A program made the position numbers and the translations under genes. 64,000 bases of DNA from Microvirga terrae (GTDB lineage: Bacteria > Pseudomonadota > Alphaproteobacteria > Rhizobiales > Beijerinckiaceae), in the NCBI RefSeq assembly GCF_013307435.2, contig NZ_CP102845.1, positions 62,001 through 126,000 on the forward strand. Reading direction: 5' to 3'. Position 1 is the first letter of the stretch. The number at the start of each line of letters is the position of its first letter. Shown here piece by piece: positions 54,998 through 64,000 of the stretch. The notes under the pieces were generated by a model. The model did no database searches and was not told the DNA's origin. It saw nothing but the letters and a program-made list of their open reading frames with translations.

Positions 54998-55088
54998 CGT
55001 CATCACCGGCCTTGGGCCGGTGATCCCGATTGCTTGAAGCGTTGAGCCTTTCCGGGTCGGGATGGCCGGGACAAGCCCGGCCATGACC
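54998..55088 (+). repeat. Family-B palindromic repeat, copy 5
   Basis: CGTCATCACCGGCCTTGGGC with CCGGTGATCCCGA, spacer with GCTTGAAGCG, then GGATGGCCGGGACAAGC with CCCGGCCATGAC. It sits between the stops of two convergent genes, as does copy 3. Confidence 0.85.
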
Positions 55089-55132
55089 GTGGCGGTGTTC
55101 ATCCCAATGCAAATCGCAGCGCCCCCCAACCC

Positions 55133-55699
55133 CTAGTGCAGCATCAGGTGATGGGGCGACAGGTTCTCCAGCATGTCGCGCAAGTCGTCCATGTGCGGAT
55201 TGATGGCGAGCGCGATCTGGAACGCCGCCCGGGCCTCGTTGAGATGCCCGTTGCGCAGGCAGATGTTGCCGAAGCCCGCGATGGCGCCGAAGTGGCGCGG
55301 CTCGAGCCGCAGGGTCTGGGCGATGTCGAGCAGGCTGTCGGCGTCGCGCTTCTCGATGGAGGCGAGCGTCGCCCGCTTGTTCCAGGCCTCCGCCCAGCCC
55401 GGATGCTGGGCGACCAGATGGTCGAGCAGGGGCCGGGCGGTCTTGAGCGACCCCGACCCCATGGCTTCGATGGCGGCCATCATGGTCTCCTCGGCGAGAC
55501 GGTCCTCGTGGGATCCCCACAGGGCCCAGATCTGATCCTCGATGTCCTCGACCGGACGGGCCGGCTCCGGCAGGGCCAGCTCCTTGAACAGCCCCGTAAG
55601 GCGGCGCGGCAGGTCCGGGCTCGGGGTGCGGGTCGGAACCTCGAGGACGAGCTGGAACACCGGATCGAGCGGCAGGAGGGACGTCATGGACAGGCTCAC
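55133..55699 (-). CDS. TPR-like hypothetical protein
   Basis: The 188-residue protein has TPR-like helical pairs in its second half (WAEAWNKRATLASIEKRD, PRHFGAIAGFGNICLRNG, NEARAAFQIALAINPH). GTG 55699 has GGAGG four bases upstream; ATG 55687 is in frame but 16 bases from it. No signal peptide. Role unknown; probably protein interaction. Confidence 0.75.
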   Translation of the reverse strand: MSLSMTSLLPLDPVFQLVLEVPTRTPSPDLPRRLTGLFKELALPEPARPVEDIEDQIWALWGSHEDRLAEETMMAAIEAMGSGSLKTARPLLDHLVAQHPGWAEAWNKRATLASIEKRDADSLLDIAQTLRLEPRHFGAIAGFGNICLRNGHLNEARAAFQIALAINPHMDDLRDMLENLSPHHLMLH

Positions 55700-55960
55700 C
55701 GATCCTCCGTGAAAGGCAGCAAGGCAGAGGAGCAAGGGGGGTGACATAGCGTGGAAGCGCGGCGCGGCGAGGGGTCGTGGCGGCAGAGTTTGAGCGCATC
55801 CCGGGCCGGCCCGGGACCCGCCGGGACGGGCGATTCCGGCGTTTTGTGCCGGAGCGCACTTTTTGACTGCAAGGCAGATCCCATTCGCCGAGAAAATGCT
55901 CTAGGGTCTCCCACCGTCACTGAAACTGATCGCCTGTTGGAGTTGTCCTTGGGAGTTGTC

Positions 55961-58495
55961 GTGGAGCGCGACCCGCTGCGCCTGGCGTGGAAAACATCTC
56001 CTGGTCGCCACCTGGTCGGACTGAGCCTTCTGGCGGTGGCCGGCCTCCTGATCCTTCTCGGCTTCGATCTCGTGCGCCTCGTCGTGGACCGGGCCACCGG
56101 GGGAGCGGGCGGCTGGCATGCGCCGGCCACCTTCCTGCGAATCGCCTTGAGCCCGCCGGCGGCTCTCTGGCCCGAGCCGATCGTGCTGGTCCCGGGCGTC
56201 GTGCTGGGCCCAGAGGCCTTCGCCCTGGCGTCGATTGTCGGGATCCTCCTGGTCCCCCTTCTCCTCGGCCTGATCCTGGTCGGGTTCGAATGGCTGGTGG
56301 TCGGCATCGGGCTCAGGATGCTGACCAAGACCCAGTCGGCCGCTCTCGACGTCATCCTGAAGGTGCCCACGGCTTCCCACGACGAGATCGCCATGGTGAC
56401 GGCCCTGGCCGGCCGAGGCCTCGCCCGCGAAAGCGGCGTGCTGGGATCCAGCCTCCTCATGCCGGTGAAGCTCGGCGGGATGATCGGGCTCGCCTGCGCG
56501 TACGTGTTCGTCATGGACTGGCGTCTCGGCGCCGCCCTGGCGCTGGTGTTGGTGCTGGGCGCCGTGGTGAGCGCCCGCCGCTCCCTCCTGCGGTTCGACG
56601 CCACCGCCGCCCGCCACCAGGAGGGCGACGAGGCCGAGGGCGTGTTCGCGGAGCTGGAGCACCGCATTCCGGCCCTGCGCGCGCACGGCACGGCCCCCTA
56701 CGAGCGCGACCGGGTGCGGGAGGCGCTGGTCGTGAGCCATCGGCCGGTGATGAAGCGGGAATACCGCCTGGCCCTCGCGGAAGCGGGCTCCGCGGCCGTA
56801 CTCATGATCGCCCCCCTGTCGGTTCTGACCCTGGGGGCCTGGTTCTCGCAGGTTCGTCCCGTGTCGGCCGGGACGGTGGCGGCCTGCGTGCTCGCGGCGG
56901 CGCTCGCCGCCTACGGCACCCGGGAAGTGGTCCAGTGGCACCGGCTCGCCCTGAGGGCGAGGGCGCTGCTCATCGATCTGGGCCGGGGGCTCGGGCCGCT
57001 GAAGCTGCGCGCCGCCCTGAAGGGCAAGGCCGGCCTGCCCGACAGCGGCGCCCTCGTGGCCCAGGGCGTCTCGGCCTACGACCCGGCGAGCGGGGCGCGG
57101 GTGACCTCGGTCAACCTGAATCTCGCCTTCCCGTCCCATGTGGCCCTGGTCGGCGACGGGGATGCGGGTCCGCGGCTCCTGGCGGCCCTCATGAGCGGCC
57201 AGATCCCTCCGTCGATGGGCCGCCTGACCTATGGGGGCATCGACCTGTCTGCGGCCGATCCGGTGGAGCGCAGCCGGCGCATCGCCTTTGCGGGCAGCAC
57301 CGTGCTGATCGAAGGCAGCCTCAAGGACAACCTGCTCTACGGCGCCGCCGCGCCGGCGGGCGAACTCGATCATCGCCTGTCGGAGGCCATCGCGGTCGCC
57401 GGCCTCGACCGTCTGACCCATGCCCGCGGCCTGTCCGGAACCATCGATCCGGACCGGGAGCCGAAACTCGCCGCCGCCATCGTGGACGCCCGGCGCGCCG
57501 TGCAGGCGGCGCTCGCCGCCGAGCAGCTCGACCGCTTCGTCGATCCCTTCAGCGCCACCCGCTACAACCGCTATGCCACGATCGGCGAGAACCTCCTGTT
57601 CGGAAAGCCGATCGGCGATTCCTTCCAGGAGGATCGCCTGGCGAGCCATCCTTTCGTGCGGGCGATCCTGGAAGCCAACGAGCTTACCAAGCCGCTCGCC
57701 CGGATGGGGCTTTCCATCGCCACGAGCATGATCGAGATCTTCTCCGACATCCCGGATGGATCCCCGCTCTTCGAGCGCTTCTCGTTCTTCTCGGCGGCGG
57801 ACCGTCCGTACTTCCAGGATCTCGTCGACCGCAGGAACGAGCAGCGGCGCAGCGACCAGACCTCCCGGGACCGGGAGCGCCTGATCGGTCTCGCCCTGCG
57901 CTACAACGAGAGCCGGCATCGCCTGGGACTGCTCGAAGGTGGCCTGGAGGCGCAGATCCTCGTCGCCCGGACCGATTTCGCCCGCATGCTGCCGGTGAGC
58001 CTGAAATCCTCGATCGAGTTCTACGACGAGGAGCGCTTCTGCGCGGCCGCCAGCATCCAGGACAACCTGCTCTTCGGACGCATCGCGGCCGATCAGGCCG
58101 GCGCTCTCGCGTCGGTCCAGGAGGTGACGCGCCGCATCCTGACGCAACGGGGCCTCGACGGGGAGGTCTCGCGCATCGGGCTCGACACGCCGATCGACCC
58201 CCAGGGCGACGATCTCAGCCTGAGCGAGGCGGCGGCCATCGACCTGGTGCGCGGCCTCGTGCGCCGGCCGAGCATCCTGGTGGTGCAGCGGGCGCTCGAC
58301 GGCCTGCCCGGACCGGCCGCCGACCGGCTCGTCGCGTCCCTGCGCCGCGCCCTCGTGGGGCGGGGGCTAATCCTCGTGACGCCGTCGATTTCACCGGCCA
58401 TGGATCAACCGCCCTTCGACGCGGTTATCCATTTCGAACGGGGCGAGCCGGTGATGGATCGCCGCACCAGATCCCTGGAGGCGCTGAGTGCGTGA
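55961..58495 (+). CDS. ABC-transporter-like protein with a degenerate, expanded nucleotide-binding domain
   Basis: The 844-residue protein begins with an ABC-exporter-like membrane half of about six helices (residues 15-320). The NBD-like part starts normally (GARVTSVNLNLAF), but the P-loop reads VGDGDAGPRLL (about 396-403: Lys is Pro, Ser/Thr is Arg), the signature reads LSLSEAAAIDL, the Walker B reads ILVVQRALDGL (Asp-Glu replaced by Gln-Arg) and the H-loop reads VTPSISP. The motif NLLYG/NLLFG, which follows the Q-loop in exporters, occurs three times (about 459, 545, 704), around an extra stretch of some 240 residues. ATP hydrolysis is not expected. GTG 55961 is chosen for its GGGAG site. 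Confidence 0.8.
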   Translation: MERDPLRLAWKTSPGRHLVGLSLLAVAGLLILLGFDLVRLVVDRATGGAGGWHAPATFLRIALSPPAALWPEPIVLVPGVVLGPEAFALASIVGILLVPLLLGLILVGFEWLVVGIGLRMLTKTQSAALDVILKVPTASHDEIAMVTALAGRGLARESGVLGSSLLMPVKLGGMIGLACAYVFVMDWRLGAALALVLVLGAVVSARRSLLRFDATAARHQEGDEAEGVFAELEHRIPALRAHGTAPYERDRVREALVVSHRPVMKREYRLALAEAGSAAVLMIAPLSVLTLGAWFSQVRPVSAGTVAACVLAAALAAYGTREVVQWHRLALRARALLIDLGRGLGPLKLRAALKGKAGLPDSGALVAQGVSAYDPASGARVTSVNLNLAFPSHVALVGDGDAGPRLLAALMSGQIPPSMGRLTYGGIDLSAADPVERSRRIAFAGSTVLIEGSLKDNLLYGAAAPAGELDHRLSEAIAVAGLDRLTHARGLSGTIDPDREPKLAAAIVDARRAVQAALAAEQLDRFVDPFSATRYNRYATIGENLLFGKPIGDSFQEDRLASHPFVRAILEANELTKPLARMGLSIATSMIEIFSDIPDGSPLFERFSFFSAADRPYFQDLVDRRNEQRRSDQTSRDRERLIGLALRYNESRHRLGLLEGGLEAQILVARTDFARMLPVSLKSSIEFYDEERFCAAASIQDNLLFGRIAADQAGALASVQEVTRRILTQRGLDGEVSRIGLDTPIDPQGDDLSLSEAAAIDLVRGLVRRPSILVVQRALDGLPGPAADRLVASLRRALVGRGLILVTPSISPAMDQPPFDAVIHFERGEPVMDRRTRSLEALSA

Positions 58496-58540
58496 TACAA
58501 TATTTACCTTGACCTGCCGACCCGCTCGTGGGCAGCTTAT

Positions 58541-58562
58541 CGATGTGCGCCAGCGCACATAA
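58541..58562 (+). promoter_or_regulatory. Palindrome before the MBL gene
   Basis: TGTGCGC (58544-58550), CA, GCGCACA (58553-58559) form a perfect 7-bp inverted repeat flanked by TATCGA and TAAGC. It lies 34 bases before the MBL start and has no T tail, so an operator or an mRNA hairpin is more likely than a terminator. Confidence 0.4.
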
Positions 58563-58592
58563 GCAGGGTTTTCGATTGGCCATGATCCTGAA

Positions 58593-59504
58593 ATGATAAG
58601 GCGTGTTGCATCCTCTGACGCGTTGCGGGTCCGGTTCTGGGGCATACGCGGCTCCACCTGCGCCTCCGGTCCCCAATTCGTCGAGTTCGGTTCGCACACC
58701 CCCTGCATCGAGGTCCGCTGCGGCGAGCGCCTGTTCATCCTCGACGCGGGAACCGGCCTATCCGCCTTCGGAAGCGAGCTCGGCGCCTCCGCGCCCGACA
58801 AGATCGACATCCTCCTCAGCCACCTTCATCTCGATCACATCAGCGGCCTGCCCTTCTTCAAGCCCGCTCTTCTCGCCAAGGAGCGGGTGATCCGCACCTA
58901 TTGCGGGAACCTGGACGGCGAGAGCGCCATGGAGCCTCTGAATCGCATCTTCGCCCCGCCGCTGTTCCCCGTCCGCCTCGGCCAGCTGCCCGCCCGCTTC
59001 GAGCATCACGGCTTCAAGGCGGGCGAGCCTCTCATCTTGGACGACGGCGCCCGGATCGAAACCCATCTCCTCAACCATCCCGGCGGCGCCACGGGCTTTC
59101 GCATCAGCCATCGGGGCCGCAGCGTCTGCTACATCAGCGACGTGGAGCACAGCGACGCCTGGCCCGATCCGGGCCTCAAGCATTTCGTGCGCGACGCCGA
59201 CCTGATGATCTTCGACGGCATGTTCTCCGACGCCGAGTATTCCTACTGCCGCGGCTGGGGCCATTCCACGTGGCAGAAGGGCGTGGAACTGGCGCAGAGC
59301 GCCGGCGTGAAGGCCCTGGCGATCTTCCATCTCTATCCCGGCCACGACGACGGCTTCCTGAAAGCCGCCGAAGCCGAGATGCAGGTCGTCATGCCCACGG
59401 CCTTCATGGCCCGCGAGCGCCAGTCCTTTATCTTCGAGCCCGTGGAAGACAACCTGGACATGAACTGTTCCGAGCCTGCCCTCGCGCAGGCCGGCGGAGG
59501 TTGA
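58593..59504 (+). CDS. MBL-fold metallo-hydrolase (class III phosphodiesterase-like)
   Basis: The 303-residue protein has a complete metallo-beta-lactamase metal site: His77-x-His79-x-Asp81-His82 in SHLHLDHISG, Asp in ISDVEHSD and His in AIFHLYPGHDD. RVRFWGIRGSTCASG at the start is that of the MBL group near cyclic-nucleotide phosphodiesterases and RNase Z. It lies 97 bases after the degenerate ABC gene on the same strand. Likely substrate is a phosphodiester, possibly a cyclic nucleotide, which is inference. Confidence 0.88.
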   Translation: MIRRVASSDALRVRFWGIRGSTCASGPQFVEFGSHTPCIEVRCGERLFILDAGTGLSAFGSELGASAPDKIDILLSHLHLDHISGLPFFKPALLAKERVIRTYCGNLDGESAMEPLNRIFAPPLFPVRLGQLPARFEHHGFKAGEPLILDDGARIETHLLNHPGGATGFRISHRGRSVCYISDVEHSDAWPDPGLKHFVRDADLMIFDGMFSDAEYSYCRGWGHSTWQKGVELAQSAGVKALAIFHLYPGHDDGFLKAAEAEMQVVMPTAFMARERQSFIFEPVEDNLDMNCSEPALAQAGGG

Positions 59505-59685
59505 TGGCCCAAGGCCTGAAACGCACCTGACGCGAGCAGCGTGAGCCGACGGAAGCGTCAGCGCGCAACAGAAAAACCGTCACCGCAAGACCACACCTCC
59601 CAGAAATGAGCCATCTTGCCGACACCCTGAGACGCCGGGCCGCCCCGTGTGAGCCGCTCCGGCATTCCTATTGTAGGAAAAAGTG

Positions 59686-59700
59686 TTAATCACGGTTAAC
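59686..59700 (+). promoter_or_regulatory. TTAA-N6-TTAAC inverted repeat upstream of the second RTX gene
   Basis: GTTAATCACGGTTAAC is a near-perfect palindrome 90 bases before the start. It differs by one base of spacing from a CtrA box (N6, not N7), so binding by CtrA is doubtful; it may be an operator of another regulator. Confidence 0.3.
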
Positions 59701-59791
59701 TTCCTTTACGGAAGTTCGTGCAAAACAGACCTGCCCGGCTCGCTTCCGCAAGCACAAGCCAGAACAGGCCAGAGGGGAAGTGGGGCGAGAG

Positions 59792-64000
<4,209 letters not shown>

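Noticed and set aside
55901..58147. 748-codon open frame on the minus strand, and similar long antisense frames at 42035-44257, 38793-40718 and 59882-62452
   Set aside because: High GC makes antisense frames long. All encode Arg/Gly/Asp-rich sequence without motifs opposite genes with clear domains.
55961..58495. Pseudogene caused by frameshift
   Set aside because: The frame is uninterrupted for 844 codons, with start signal, membrane half and C-terminal segments in order; the changed motifs are substitutions, not frame breaks.

Overview
The window is high-GC, densely coded alphaproteobacterial DNA, most like a Methylobacteriaceae or other Hyphomicrobiales chromosome (Microvirga-like is a guess from gene content). 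Supporting signs are a RegB/RegA two-component pair, MmcB, an intracellular PHA depolymerase, DUF2239, a TRAP operon, an alpha-type CTTGAC-N17-CTATAT promoter and two families of short palindromic intergenic repeats. I see no prophage, insertion sequence, CRISPR array, rRNA or tRNA.

Layout. 1-5.1 kb: a LysR gene cut by the window edge, then an HxlR regulator divergent from a four-gene redox/membrane operon (VOC protein, DoxX-like, DUF4126, pyridine nucleotide-disulfide oxidoreductase) and a dienelactone hydrolase. 5.3-8.3 kb: small genes (HNH endonuclease, BON protein, MipA/OmpV porin-like protein, PTPS/QueD family). 8.4-18.4 kb: a GGDEF-EAL protein behind a SUOX-fold exported protein, a ring-cleaving dioxygenase, an M20 amidohydrolase, an ABC exporter and a HerA-like ATPase. 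18.5-25.2 kb: a TetR-HlyD-ABC-ABC2 efflux operon with a clear operator, a convergent DHA2 transporter, and a YcaQ/AlkX-type glycosylase. 25.2-26.2 kb: a 1-kb gap with palindromic repeats and a strong candidate for a rod-shaped structured ncRNA. 26.2-34.3 kb: PAP2-RecX, DUF2239 under paired operators, GNAT, DUF1345, OsmC, TRAP QMP, PRC-barrel and HhH proteins. 34.6-37.4 kb: a radical SAM / DUF4130-UdgX DNA-repair pair. 37.4-49.2 kb: a cation/proton antiporter, PBP1A, a large RTX/cadherin protein, a Bcr/CflA transporter, an MCP and a DUF45 metallopeptidase. 49.2-55.7 kb: PhaZ, RegB-RegA, DUF6790, MmcB, GNAT and TPR-like proteins. 55.9-64 kb: a degenerate ABC-transporter-like protein with an MBL hydrolase, a second RTX/Ig-like protein, and the start of a sugar epimerase.

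The most unusual signals are: (1) the promoter-driven structured RNA at 25525-25741; (2) a UdgX-type protein whose C-terminal domain has no cysteine (so no Fe-S cluster ligands) and whose coding sequence has absorbed two palindromic repeat elements in frame; (3) an 844-residue ABC-like protein that has lost the Walker A, signature and Walker B residues and carries three copies of the NLL(Y/F)G motif, next to an intact MBL hydrolase; (4) the DUF2239 promoter bracketed by ACCCGGGT-type palindromes; (5) repeat elements whose edge supplies the stop codons of two unrelated genes.
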